The notes under the pieces: generated by a model | What the model was told of the DNA's origin: nothing | The model's database searches: none | Seen by the model: only the letters and a program-made list of their open reading frames with translations | Position numbers and translations under genes: made by a program | In this document: piece by piece, positions 51,409 through 63,329 of the stretch | How positions within the stretch are numbered: position 1 is the stretch's first letter | Layout of the letters: each line of letters begins with the position of its first letter | From: Mansonella perstans | Lineage: Eukaryota; Nematoda; Chromadorea; Rhabditida; Onchocercidae | NCBI GenBank assembly: GCA_037074765.1 | Contig: JBAMDO010000032.1 | Location: 124,001 to 188,000 of the forward strand | Direction: 5' to 3' | DNA length: 64,000 nt

Positions 51409-53162
51409 TTATAAAAGGACAGAATTCAGAGAAAATGATAAACAAGCAATCAATTAAATATAATATTCCGAATCATCGATAAGCTATTTCCAACAAATGC
51501 CTTTGAATTGCTAATTGTAAAGAATTCCTGAATTATGTCATACAACTTTTAATTTTTGTATGACATAATGCCAAATCATCCCATAATTATAATGATATGA
51601 ATTTATAACACAATATTTCGGTTTTTTCAACAGATTTCTTACGTCGCTGTTGTTAGTAAGTTTGAAAAAAATATTGTCATTCTATGAAAATCTTTTGTCA
51701 TGCTAAAGTCGTTTGAATGGTATGTCAATTGTCTTATAATCAATCTTAATAATCTTTAAAATCTTTAAAATCTGGATTATTTTTATAAGCAGCTGAAACA
51801 ACGTGAAAAACAGAAACACGTGAAAAACATCTTCAAAAAAAATTATTCTTTAGGCTTCATGTCACTCATTTTTGATTATGGTTAATACTTCAGGTTAATA
51901 CACGTCTGCGCTATGATAATAATTATAATGCAGTATATATGCAGTATGAATGATTGCGGGAAATTTTCGGAAAGCCTTTAATTTCATTAAGTTACTTATA
52001 AAAGATATTGCAATTTTCCAAAAAAATGAAGGAGGGTATATCATGGGAATGTGATAGTGTGAGATGTGAGATGCTCAAACCTGATATTTAACGGATGTTC
52101 ATATATATGATTTTGGTTCACGGAAGAGCGAACTCTTCGAACCATTGAAAAGAATGTTGTAAATGGAAGTGCCGCCTGCTTTTTAAATCCATTCTTCGCA
52201 ATTTTGACTACTTTGTAATGATTACTTTTCAATCTACACCAATCATATCACTTAAAGATTGCTAGAGCTCAATAATACTGAAAGAGAGATCTTCATAGAG
52301 CCATAAGATACATTAATGAAACAAGCGTCTGATGGAAATTTGAAAGAAGAAAAGAAAGCAAAAGACTAGAGATTTCGGGGACAAATATATTTCCTTTGAA
52401 ATTTGCCATCTTTTCTATTAGTTACATTTTAAAGCATGCATCAAAACACATATTTAAAATACGCTTATTTCAAAGTGTTCTAAAAATGCAACTAATTTTA
52501 ATTTTCTACTAATTTACACTCAGACCAGTGCTTACATAATTATATGGCTGTACTAAGAAGGATTTGTGTTTGAAAAGAGCGAAATGCAGACAGACATTTT
52601 AGCAAATAAATGTTATGCTAGCATAAGATGAATAATAAGATTCTTTCCAAAGCTTACAAGTTCCCTTTCTTCTATTTCGAAAAAGAAAAAGAAAATAAAA
52701 AACTGATAAGAAACAAGGCAGGACACAGGTGAAATGATATGATCGAAATGCAATAGCTATTTAATCATCAGTTTTATTGCTATTGATAGAAAGAACTTAC
52801 GAACAAAAGAAGGTGACAGTTTTTCATTTAAAATTATTCATTTGATATCTTCTCTTCTCTGGAGGAATTTCACATCTCCTACTGTTTGTAGGAAATTAGA
52901 TTAAAATGTACCAAGCAGATGTGTTATATAGCAGCCCAGAGAATCGATCAGTCTGATTCAGTCTTTTTTTCGCATTAGCTTGGTAAGTAATCTGGGCTGG
53001 TCTTTTGTAACTTTTAGCTTTTTTTTTTTAAATTCATTTTTTTTTTTAAAATGCACTTCATTTTTTAAATGCACTGAATCTCTCCAAAACAGAAAATATT
53101 GTGAAGCATTTTACTTCACATAATTCTGATGTTCTGTCAAAGAGGTACAGTGTCGAGAAGGA

Positions 53163-53384
53163 AGTAAACAGAGGGGTCACTTTTTCCGAGAGTAAACAAA
53201 AGGGTCACTTTTTCCGAGAGTAAACAGAGGGGTCGCTTTTTCCGAGAGTAAACAGAGGGGTTACTTTTTTCGGGAGTAAACAGAGGGGTCACTTTTCCCG
53301 AGAGTAAACAGAGGGGTCATTTTCTCCGGGAGTAAACAGAGGGATCACTTTTTCCGAGAGTAAACAAAGGGGTCACTTTTTTCC
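53163..53384 (+). repeat. 28-bp minisatellite, 8 units
   Basis: Eight tandem units of the same 28-bp motif as at 45585-45694, at the equivalent place in segmental copy 2. The units are not sequence-identical between the two arrays. Confidence 0.9.
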
Positions 53385-54359
53385 TAAAATAAGTTTATCA
53401 AGCACAGTATTGCATATTATAGCAGTGTATAGCATTTTGATTAAAATGAAATTATGCGTTGGTTAAATGAAATAATCTTATTTCTCTTAAGTTTAATCTA
53501 GTTCCACGTAATATGATGCGTGAAGAGCTGCTCTGAAATGCGGAGGAGTTATTTATTTGCTAAAAAATCTATTCAGAAATACCATCTGTTCATAATTTCC
53601 ACTCGATGACATCTCAGTGGAAGCATCATCTCTCTACCATATTTGATTTCTTTATCAAAAAGACATTAGCTATTATGACCTTTGAAAGGACACATACACC
53701 TAACAGATAGATACTAAGAATGATTCGCACCCCTTATAACGTGCTTCATGAAGGGCAAGCACGCGGGTCAAGTAAATTTGAGGTCATCCAATTCTAATTG
53801 TACGTCATTTTGAATTCCTCAAATCTTTCTGGGCGCAATTAATTCTTTTATTCACATTTCCATTCATACAAACTAACTACAAGGAAGAAAGAATGATTAT
53901 AGTCATCGAAATCTTTCAAAATCTGATAAGACAATAAGTTCTACAATTGAACATTCTCAATCAAATATTGCCGAAAAAATTGATTGTAGAAAAGTATAAT
54001 CCATCAAAGAAATGTATCAGTTCAAATCTAAAAGTCAAATCAATTATTAATTAATTGTTACTGAAATTTTTCTGGATTAATATCTATCAAAAGATTGAGT
54101 CTAAAACAAGCAAATTATTAGTGTGGAATGCTTTCCATTGAAATTAATTTTTAGCTTCTATAATAAAGAAAAAGAAAATAACCAAAATCTCACATTTGAT
54201 AGCAACAGTATTCACATCAGTAGCAATACAACTGATGGTTAAATATAATGATAATATCGGTAATGATTAAATTAAATTAAATATAATAGTTTCGGTACCA
54301 AATATAATATAGTCTCAGCAATGAGCTATGCAATATTATAAATATCAGTGTGATAATCT

Positions 54360-54453
54360 TCCTTGACTTATAATTTATTCCTTTTCGATATCACTAAGAT
54401 ATTCCAGTAATGCTATTCGATTACATTTATATTTATGAATTATAAGTCAAGGA
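54360..54453. repeat. Perfect 15-bp inverted repeat with ~64-nt loop
   Basis: CCTTGACTTATAATT (54360-54374) and AATTATAAGTCAAGG (54439-54453) are exact reverse complements, with nearby AATTTATTCC/GGAATAAATT also complementary. Could form a hairpin or mark a small foldback element; no gene context. Confidence 0.6.
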
Positions 54454-55041
54454 ATAAATTATTAAATTACGATAGATAAACAATGACCTTAGTTTATCAG
54501 AATTTAAAAACAGCATTTACTACTGTAATCCTATTGACAAATATATCTAAGTTATTTCCAAAAAGTAGTTTTTAGAAACTTTTTTGGTACGAATCTGAAG
54601 CATACGATCTGATAAACTAACATGAGTGATTAATATTAATTCTAGTTTTTCTGTACTGTATTGTAGAAATATAAACTTGAATAGAATAATTATCACTTCT
54701 ATACAGTCAGAATCAATCATTCTGTCTTTGGACAGAAGTACTGAAATGTTCAGATTATTTTGATATTGTTTGATAGCGCACTGATAAGATATCCACCTTG
54801 ATCACAGCCCACACTCCAAATGTATCCATAATTTCTACAGATTTCTACAGCATCCAATCAGATCATAGCAGTGACAGGAAATTGGTATTTCACGGCTAGC
54901 GAAAGATATCAGTGAACGTATGGTCCTTAACAATATCACTAGAAAAATCTCGGTAGATTTCTCGAGGGTATCTGAGATGTTGTTAGTGAAATTTACAGTT
55001 CTTTCAAGATAAGTCAGTGTGTTCGAAATTTTTGAAATCTA

Positions 55042-55051
55042 TTCATTTCAG
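55042..55051 (+). promoter_or_regulatory. Candidate trans-splice acceptor of the uS9m gene
   Basis: TTCATTTCAG ends 8 nt before the ATG at 55060, the arrangement expected for spliced-leader addition. Confidence 0.45.
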
Positions 55052-55059
55052 AAATCAAA

Positions 55060-57230
55060 ATGTTTCTTGGGTTAATTCAGCGTACATATTATGGTCGATT
55101 TCTGAGAATCAACAATATCCGACAGCAGAATTTAGTAACGGAAGAAACAAAGATAGTATCGAACACCAAGACTGTGCTGCCCGATGATTATACTGTTGCA
55201 AGTGCTGCTGATACTGATGTACCTCGATATCGTAAGAAGATTATAAGTCGTGCATTGGAAGTCTACCTTAACGATGTTAGAAAACAGAATAAAATTATGG
55301 CCCGAGAAAGAGCAGAATACGAACTTGGGAAACGATATTTAGCCAATATGTTGGGACTGGAAGCGAATACCATTACCCAGGATGATATTGACAAGTAAAC
55401 TTATTTGGCTATTTATTTGTATCAACAAGGATCCAACTATAAAATCCAACTAATTTTAAATAATATTTTTATAGCAATTGTATTATTCAGGGCATTGGAA
55501 TATCTGTTTCCATCTGGTCTAACAAACAAGTTAGCATTACCGGTAATGAAACCGCCGGAAGAAATTTTACCAAAGTTGCGTCAAATTACATTTGATGATG
55601 AAGGCCGCCCAAAGGATTTTTTATTTTTCACACTTGCGCCGAAATTTTACAGACTTCTTTCGGTAGGATTTTTTCTTTCTTAAAAAGAGAATCTAAGAAA
55701 GAGTTCCACAGTGAGTACTTCCTATTTTTAGACTATTGGTGCAAAGACGGAAGCATTATTATGCCATCAACAGAAACCGAAATTAGCTGGAGAGAATGAT
55801 TCGAAAACAGATAAAATGTATAGTTTGCATTTAATTTTAATGCTAAGCCATCAAGGTGTTATTGCATTCTTGTACAAAAAACATTCTTATTGATTATTAT
55901 TATTTCCAGGGAATTATTGGGCACGGAATGGATCAGTCAACAAATGCTTTGTGATAAAATGGGAGAGAGAATTACGGATGAAATGGTCATTTTTTGAAAA
56001 TTTTGATCCTTGCCGAATGTTTATGATTTATCATTGGTTACTAATTGTTTTAAAAACAGTTGTTCAAGTTAGTAAGGCTAGTAAATGAGATCACAGAGAA
56101 GCATGATTTGATGAAACAAAAGTTTTTTTTGAGATTTCCAAAGTGTCTATAATAAATTACTGCATTTCAGTATGCACATCTGATTGTCTCACTGGATTAC
56201 ATGGTTTCACTTCCCGGTGCACATGAGGAACGGGATTTCATTTTCGAATACAGAAAACCTGTGGCTGTTGGATCTAAAGATGTTATCTTTGACGCAAAAG
56301 TAAGCTTAAAATATAATGCAAATAGAAGAGGATAAGCATGTCAGATATATATCAGAACAATAATGAAGATTATTTTTCGAATAAAATTGTCTATTGAGAA
56401 TATAATTGTTTCATAAAGGAGAAGCACCATATCTAAAATTCACTACCATCATTTAACAGCGTTTAATAAAAAAAAAAAAAAATTTGTTTTTTTCTTATTC
56501 AGATACCGCCAGTTCAATTAGTAGAAGGTACCAATCGACGAATGGCGAAAGTAGAAGTTCACCTGAAAGCATCGTTTGCTGCAGTTGAAGTGCGAGACAA
56601 AGGAAATGGTGAATATATGGTAGACGGATATGGTCTCGATGTATTTCGATCTTTGCAAGCTAGGCAATATTTCATCCTTATTCATAACTATCAAATTTTC
56701 GAAAATTTCTGGTCATTCCTTGAAAAAGCTCTGAAGTGTGCTGCGGAATTCTATGACAGTTTTTTATCCAGTGAAACGAATTTAGATTCTGTTTTTAGGG
56801 AAATATTCTTGGCACCGCTGATCGTGACAGATTTGTTGGGAAAGCTGGATATTACAGGTAAAATTACAGATGGTCCCGGCGGCGCTTCTGTCATACCCAG
56901 GATCATAAGGCAAGGTGTTTCCTTATGTGTTGCAGCATTATTTCCCGAGCATTTCGACAAGCTTCGTCTTGGTATCTTCTTTCGTTATCAGTAATTGGTA
57001 AATAAAAAAATTTCATATTTCACCAAGTGGAATTGGAAAATGGGAACTGAAAACAAGTGGAAACTCTTTAAATCCATCTTGCTTGTTATATTTTGACGAT
57101 AATATAGATATGCTTGCGAACTGATTCAGAAATTAAGAGTCTAATTTATAGCTGGTCTGCTGACATCTGATCCAAGAAAGCGTGAACGATATAAGATCAA
57201 CCAGAAGGGTGCTCGAGCCAAATGGATTTG
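55060..57230 (+). CDS. mrps-9: Mitochondrial small-subunit ribosomal protein uS9m (3' end unresolved)
   Basis: Component of the mitochondrial small ribosomal subunit. Exons: 55060-55394, 55491-55662, 55732-55817, 55910-55985, 56171-56299, 56503-56663, 56799-56971, 57152-57230; phases agree. About 403 residues before the last junction. The N-terminal half is a mitochondrial extension (LEYLFPSGLTNK, FDDEGRPKDFLFFTLAPKFY). The C-terminal uS9 domain shows RMAKVEVHLKAS, GNGEYMVDGYGLDVFRSLQA, FLAPLIVTDLLGKLDITGKI, GPGGASVIPRIIRQGVSLCV, and GLLTSDPRKRERYKINQKGA, matching uS9 order. The intron 56664-56798 appears to start with GC, is 135 nt and has no stop in frame, so the unspliced frame stays open. 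After KWIW? the frame must splice at 57231; I could not place the last exon (uS9m usually ends a few residues later in Lys-Arg). A CAAGTGA after an acceptor at about 57597 is one possibility. Confidence 0.88.
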
Positions 57231-58850
57231 GTATCTTTTTATTTTCAAGCTTCCTGAACCATTTTGTCCACAGATAGAAATGCTTATGTATCAAGGCTTC
57301 TTGATTTTAATGCGGTGTTTTTGCTTCCAAGGGTCTAAGCCTTGGTGTTTCTTGGGTGTTCATGAGATATAATGCAATATGCGAGTTTATCGCAGTGGCT
57401 AGTACATTACAATTGATGGACACTTGTTTTTTTGAAGGTCGCGGCTTTTCAGCCTTGTAGTTTTAATTCTTTAACATTATTGTCCCAATTAAATGTCTTA
57501 AATGGCATTCGACTATAACTTTTATCGACAATTTATTTTAATCGGTAATAGTAGGCTCGACAAGTATTTCTAGTGCATGGATGATGTTTAATTCAGCAAG
57601 TGAGTAGTGGAATTGTTGAGTTTGCTTGTGTACACAATTCCATAAAAAGGCTATGCTTCCATTAAATTGGCTTTCATTAAATTCAATAAATGAAAGCTTC
57701 ATTACTTTTCATGAAATGGCATCAAATTTGGTGTTCTTAAAAAACATGCTGGAAAAAGCGGTAAAATTGATTTCGCTCTCTATATTGCTTCGTAGAAACT
57801 TAGGGTGGAAATTTTTCAATTTTAATGATATTTATTTTATGCGGTCTTGGGTATCGCTCGTACATCAATCTTTTATTATATTTTATTCATATAATCATTC
57901 ATTTAGTGAATGATGCTTATCAGATTGCATCAAATTTAAAAATCTTGTTCATTTCGTTTAGCGATAATAGAAAGTAAACAGTATGGACTAACAAGGCGTA
58001 CTTATTAGTTGAACTAAGTTGAACTGGAGTATTCCCAGTCAGTTAGTAATTTCTCTTGGAACGGCATCTGTCGGGATGATCATTTATTGGAAGGGATCTA
58101 GAATATTTCTCTCGCCTATCCGCGGGATGTACTATAACTGAAATTGATATTTGGGTGATAAGTAAGCTGAAAACTGCTATATCATAAGGAATTTCTTTTT
58201 GTTCACGTCTTAATTATAACATTATTTTATATCGATTCCACCAATGATAGTTTATGAAGGATAATATATGTAACACATTGTTTTTTTTTCTTTTTTTGTG
58301 TGGTAATATGCCTATAGGGAATTTGGTAACATCCAAAATGGCAGATTAAAAAGTTCTAAAAAAAGACACTATTAAGTGTGCGACCCCAAAAATCAAATTT
58401 TTTGCAATTTTGCAAATTAGTTACTTCATATCTACATGTAAAGATTAAATACGATATCCCAATAGAAATTTCCTGAATTCTTTGCTCAAGTTTTAATTGC
58501 CATATTAGCACAGAGAACGTATAATTGCAGGAAAAAGCGGTAACTAAATGGTTGTGTTCTGGAAAATGTGACCGCAAATAAGGATATTTGGAGCAGCCGT
58601 CTGGTACTATTTGATGAAACTGCCGAAAGTTTTCATATTTTAACAAGAATGAATTGGAGAAAGCTGTAATGAGTTGCCGAAAGAAATTGCGGATGGATTA
58701 GGTAATTGGGATGATATGACCAAATAAGGAGTTTACCAGGTGACGACGAATAAAAGAAAAATAGGAAGTCTGCAATCGGTGATAAGCATGTGGTTGGGAC
58801 ATTCCGAATAGTTTCCCTGGCCGGCTGAAGAAACAAAAGAAAGACAGCTG
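57231..58850. other. Region downstream of uS9m, no supported gene
   Basis: Should contain the last uS9m exon and 3' UTR. Open frames here (for example 57626-57913) have no recognisable content. Confidence 0.4.
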
Positions 58851-58966
58851 GCTAAGAGCTGCTACCCTTCTCATTCTCCATGGGGTATGTGTGTATGTGT
58901 TGTAGTGGTGGGTGATGGCCTGTGAAGGGTGTCCTATGGTGACACCTCGTACAAGGCACCAACACA

Positions 58967-59281
58967 TCACTCAGAGAGTAGTCTCATACTGACTTTTCGT
59001 CTCTCTCTATCATTGAACTTGCTGTAACTGCTGCACCTTGTTGAGCGAAATACAACTGCAGTTAGGTTTGGACAACGACAGATCGAGCCGACGATCAACA
59101 TACGTCTACCATTTGCAATTGAGTGCATATCCTTCCTCCTAATCATCACTACATCTTCCGTCCAGCCCTTTTCTTGTAGTAACTGGAAACGAGTGGTACC
59201 TCCTGGTACCAATTCATCATATGATTGGTATGTATGTATCTGTCTTCTGTCATTTTGTGTGTCTCTGAACTTCTTCATCAT
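58967..59281 (-). other. Candidate coding segment, unidentified
   Basis: Locally higher GC and an open frame of 104 codons containing LQEKGWTEDVVMIRRKDMHS and ANGRRMLIVG, which reads like protein rather than noise. An acceptor TCTATTTCAG lies just upstream at about 59361, but in the frame directly after it the open stretch is a different one that ends RHDEEVQRHTK. The two readings conflict and I cannot assign a product. Confidence 0.25.
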
Positions 59282-60490
59282 GACGTTGAAATGGGTCTGC
59301 GCTGTTTAATGCATTCACGCGCAAACTCTCCTTAATGCAATGGCCACTGTTTTGCAAAACTGAAATAGAAAATATTTCATTTTTGTGCATTTTTGCAGCA
59401 CATTTTTTTAGACTGATTGGTGTTTAGGTAAATTGAGGAGATGAGTTTAGTGGGTTTTGCGTTTCTCTATTGGCTGGATATGTTTTTGACCGCTTCTCAT
59501 TTTTCGGCTTGTCCTTTATGCCTTTTTTGTTTCCAGTATTGATCTATGACTGTACATCAAAATATTGGTACGGGCTACACTTTTCTATTAATCTTATTTT
59601 GTAAATAAAAAATGTTTTCGGATTATTTACGTTCTCGTCGTTTAGTGTCCTTCAGACATGCTGCATATCGACACAATATATTTATAGACTGTGTTGTACA
59701 AATGAATTACTTGCGGACTCTTTTCTCATTAGTTTATCATCGTTTTTAGATAATTTATTGGTAAGTACGATTGTACCTTACCCTCTCACATCTACGTATT
59801 ATTCAGTTGTTTTTTTATAGTAATAAAATAATCAATTACAACCGGTGTTATTTGATTACAATTTGTAACAAGGAAATTTGAAAACATTATAAATGGGTTG
59901 AGAGAGTAATGATGGAAGACAAACTTAGTGTTTGAAACAGATGCAAGTTTTTTGTGATTTATCACAATATGCAAGTTTATCCTATAAATCAAAGTTGAAA
60001 GACTAGCAAGATGTTAGTGAATTCATCATTTTGAAGATTTTCCAATGGGTTTCATTTCCATATATCCATGACTATACTATCATAATATCCAGCTCTTTAA
60101 GCTATACTCTAATGACTTTACTGAAATATTTATTGCCAATGAAGTATAACAAAATAGTGAACAGGAAAGATTTTGTGGTTTCTTCACATTCTCTTATTCT
60201 GGATGCATTGCATTATACATTCATTTATGCTAGTTAAACTAAAACGAATAAATTTCGGACGGAAATCCGACAAAATCGACTTACATTCCACTTGCACAAT
60301 ACGGGTACTGATCTGTTTCTCTTACCGGTAAGCCATAAAGATAAAGTTGAAAGCTTCTGATCATTTGCTCAGTTTTTAATACTTTTCGACATTTTGAAGG
60401 TTACCATCATTTATTTCTGCATGAAGCAAACTTTTCAGGTGTTGAGGCAACCTTGAAATTGTGGTAATTGAATATAGAATGCTAAGTATT

Positions 60491-60820
60491 TTATTGAAGG
60501 TCATGGCTCAGCGTAGTGTGCATCATGATGCCCTTTTCTCTAGCATTTGTAATGATTCTATATGAAGGAGAACTCCAAGCACGGCGGTGTCCAGTGAGAG
60601 GTGTGTCAATAACAATATCCACATTAACTGTATCTTTATTTCCCTCCTGTATTCCATGTTTTTCAAGGATTTTTCCAAACCGAACGGGGAAAAATGGTAG
60701 ACAAATGGATGGCAATATCTCAGCTTTTTCCGACTCCAAAGCATTTATCCTACAAAGTAATGCACTTGCAGTGATTAGCGAAACCAATAAGCCATTACGT
60801 GAACCAATGGGCCCAGTCAT
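60491..60820 (-). CDS. Possible small secreted or membrane protein, unidentified
   Basis: Intronless open frame of 109 aa starting MTGPIGSRNGLLVSLITASA, where residues 10-22 form a hydrophobic run after an Arg, like a signal peptide or signal anchor. The rest is mixed-charge (LESEKAEILPS, RFGKILEKHGIQEGNKDTV, TPLTGHRRAWSSPSYR). The TAA overlaps an AATAAA hexamer, so a poly(A) signal sits at the stop. The opposite strand is also open (118 codons) but is rich in Cys, Ser and Arg, as antisense frames often are. An alternative is that 60738 downward is an exon of a larger gene, since TTTGTAG precedes GATAAATGC. I recognise no family. Confidence 0.3.
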   Translation of the reverse strand: MTGPIGSRNGLLVSLITASALLCRINALESEKAEILPSICLPFFPVRFGKILEKHGIQEGNKDTVNVDIVIDTPLTGHRRAWSSPSYRIITNAREKGIMMHTTLSHDLQ

Positions 60821-62780
60821 TCAATCAAAAACCTCGTCAACTGTCCATGTAGTACCGTTTAGATTACTGTAATATTTTAATTAGTAATCTTTTATTATTG
60901 TCGTGCCTTCAATACCTTTCGCATTCTCCAATGAAGGGACACGTGGTGGATACATTCTCCAATAAAGGGACACTGGATGGAAACATGAATTGTAGTAGGA
61001 GCAGAAATTTCTGATTCTTTTTTCTATCATTTCAGTTTTTTCAATTACTTTGTAACTTCAACCTACCCTTTTTCTCTCCTTATTGGAAGTAAAACACATT
61101 CATCTATCCGTTCCTATTGCTACAATCGGACTAACCATGCTAAGTATGCATATGACACTTTAATACAGTTTTCACATAACTGAAGTGATGTATTCTCCAA
61201 ATTATGATACTTTGCTATTTTTTCATTCTTCATTAATACAGTATCAAGTATTGTTCAACAGCTACCTATTCTATCGTTGATATCTTTGATTAGCAGTAGA
61301 AATATTCAGAGACAATTGAAAATATTCAGAGACAGTTGAGGTCTGAGGTTCTTTCTTTCAACTTGACTAATTCAGTGCTTGCTTTCACTTAGCTGTATAT
61401 GTCTGTGTCATTCTTTTTGTGTTTCTTTTAACTTTCGTACATACTAGGCCTATTTATGAAGACTAAAAGAAATACAAAAAGAGTTGCTGGCCTAGTTACT
61501 GCTATAGAAGTGAGCGAATAATGCTTAACATTCTGAGGATTCGTTTAGGATATCTACAACTACTAGGTTAGTAGCAGGGAAAAGATCTCGATTGGTATCG
61601 GCACAAGAAAAAAAGTAAATAACTGTATCAGGACTCTGATTGCAAGATCATAATTCTTTTTATAGTGTCCTGAAAAGGTTTTATAGTGAATATAAGTTAG
61701 ATCTCCTATTTTTTTTGGATATTCCAAAAGATTTTTATTAGTGTACAATGAAGGGATTTATATATTTAAGTTATGATGCAATTTATGTTCTGGACTAGAA
61801 CCCATTTGCTTTTCCAATTTTTAAAAATGTTAATTGTAGCCTATTTTTATTCCACCTGCTCGAAGTGTATATCCTAAATGATTGGCTTCATAAATGGAAC
61901 AATACAGATCTTTCAATCTTCTAGAGCTCTTAGCAATGATTGTTTTTTGATTTAGTAGTGATAGCCTCATTCGTGATCTTCAACTGTTCAAGTCAACTGC
62001 TGTAGTTGGTCACAACTAACGTGAAACTGAATGAGATTAGTAGGTAAAAATTAAACTGATGCGGTGTTTTTTAATCTTGGTGATTTACGGTCTGAAGCTT
62101 ATGTTGAAAATAAATAAGCATACTCTAATTAAGCTTGACCTTAACAAATAAGCACACTTTAATTAAGCATGACCTTTTTGAAATTATTGCGAAATTCTGT
62201 GTTTACTCCAGATCAAGATTCGCTTGTTTTTTCTTTCTTTGTTTCGTGATTTTACCAGCTATAAAATTAGGTAGCAAAGCTGATTATTGATGAAAATTGA
62301 TTATAGTTTGTTGCTTTAAATTTTTGAAACGACAATTTTGGAATATCATTGATTTCTATTTATAATCATATTTGTATTTCTATCGATATACCAAAATATA
62401 TTTGAAGAGATTGATAGGTGCTTTCTATTACTCTTATCATTAACAATTAAGAGGCGGTAAATAACATGTAGGAAGTGCCGCAGTACTATTAATGTTATTA
62501 TCATCTTGAAAACAGCAATCTTTTGCATCTTCCTAATTAGTAAGAGGGGACGGATTCGGTAAAGACCTTTTATGAGGTGTTTTTTCTCGGGAATCACTAA
62601 TAACTTTGACTGGATGAAAACGATATATACTTGGTTTTATTGTTTTCGGCTTTCATTGTCTGATGATCGTAGTGCAAGTTATAATGATAATAACAATAAT
62701 AAAAGTGGCAATAAGGAGTCATTTTGTCTTGAGGAGGAGTAAATGTATATAGGAAAAAGGGATAAATAACCGTAATGCCG
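60821..62780. other. Non-coding stretch
   Basis: AT-rich sequence with short duplications (for example the CATTCTCCAAT/AAAGGGACAC motif repeated near 60930-60970 and TAATTAAGC-type repeats near 62130-62170). No gene supported. Confidence 0.4.
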
Positions 62781-62953
62781 ATGTTGTACCAGTCGAGGAC
62801 CGACAGGGTCTCGCCGTGCTTCGTACTAGTCTGTACCATAGCATACCATACCTCCATCATATCACAATACTGATCGTAGAAGCAATGAGCGTCAAGAAAC
62901 ATGACGATCCGAAAATCCATTTCCGCTTCCTTTCCATCTCTGCTTGAGGTCAA

Positions 62954-63329
62954 TATGTCTTCGGCGATTTATTCATGTGCTTTCTTGACCTTCGTTAGCA
63001 TAATTTTTATATGCTGTTTTACCGCATACTATTTAGAGATCTCGAAAAAAAGAAGGAATTGGTGTCACTTGAAGAAGAAGTGTCATCTAACGTACATCAG
63101 TTCTGATTTATTGGTGGCGGAGACGAGTGTCATGGCTGTAGGTTGCTTCAATCAACCGTCCATGCTACCTGGAGAGGACAAGATCTCTCTTCGAGGTACC
63201 AGCAGTTCACTTTCACCGCCAAATAGTTCCAGCCTATTTCACTCCTGCTGGTCACCCATTCCCAATGCATCCGAATGTTTGCCGCCACCTTGGCATTCCG
63301 TCTACAGTTGGATCAGTAGCACAGGACAG
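62954..63329 (+). CDS. Possible single-pass membrane protein exon, unidentified
   Basis: Open from an ATG at 62954: MSSAIYSCAFLTFVSIIFIC begins a hydrophobic segment of about 22 residues, followed by a basic stop-transfer-like patch (KKRRNWCHLKKK) and a Ser/Pro-rich region (GTSSSLSPPNSSS). GC content is higher than the surroundings and the frame is 155 codons long when extended upstream. At 63330 the sequence CAG|GCAAGT would be a model GC-type donor. The minus strand of 62780-62960 is also open in two frames, including one reading MERKRKWIFGSSCFLTLIAS, so strand is uncertain. Confidence 0.3.

Larger units (their letters stand above)
50104..54041. repeat. Segmental direct repeat, copy 2
   Basis: Second copy of the block at 43180-46350. 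It differs by about 645 bp of extra sequence near 50763-51408 and by an eight-unit minisatellite. The shared sequence ends after AAAAGTCAAATCA. Confidence 0.9.

Noticed and set aside
45585..53384. Regularly spaced repeats resembling a CRISPR array
   Set aside because: Units are contiguous 28-mers with no unique spacers, in a eukaryotic genome; it is a minisatellite.
60516..60872. 118-codon plus-strand frame opposite the candidate small secreted protein
   Set aside because: Cys/Ser/Arg-rich composition suggests an antisense shadow of the minus-strand frame.
62597..62953. Minus-strand frame with DFRIVMFLDAHCF, considered as a chitin synthase fragment
   Set aside because: Only a vague resemblance to the DD-motif region of chitin synthases; the flanking conserved blocks are absent.
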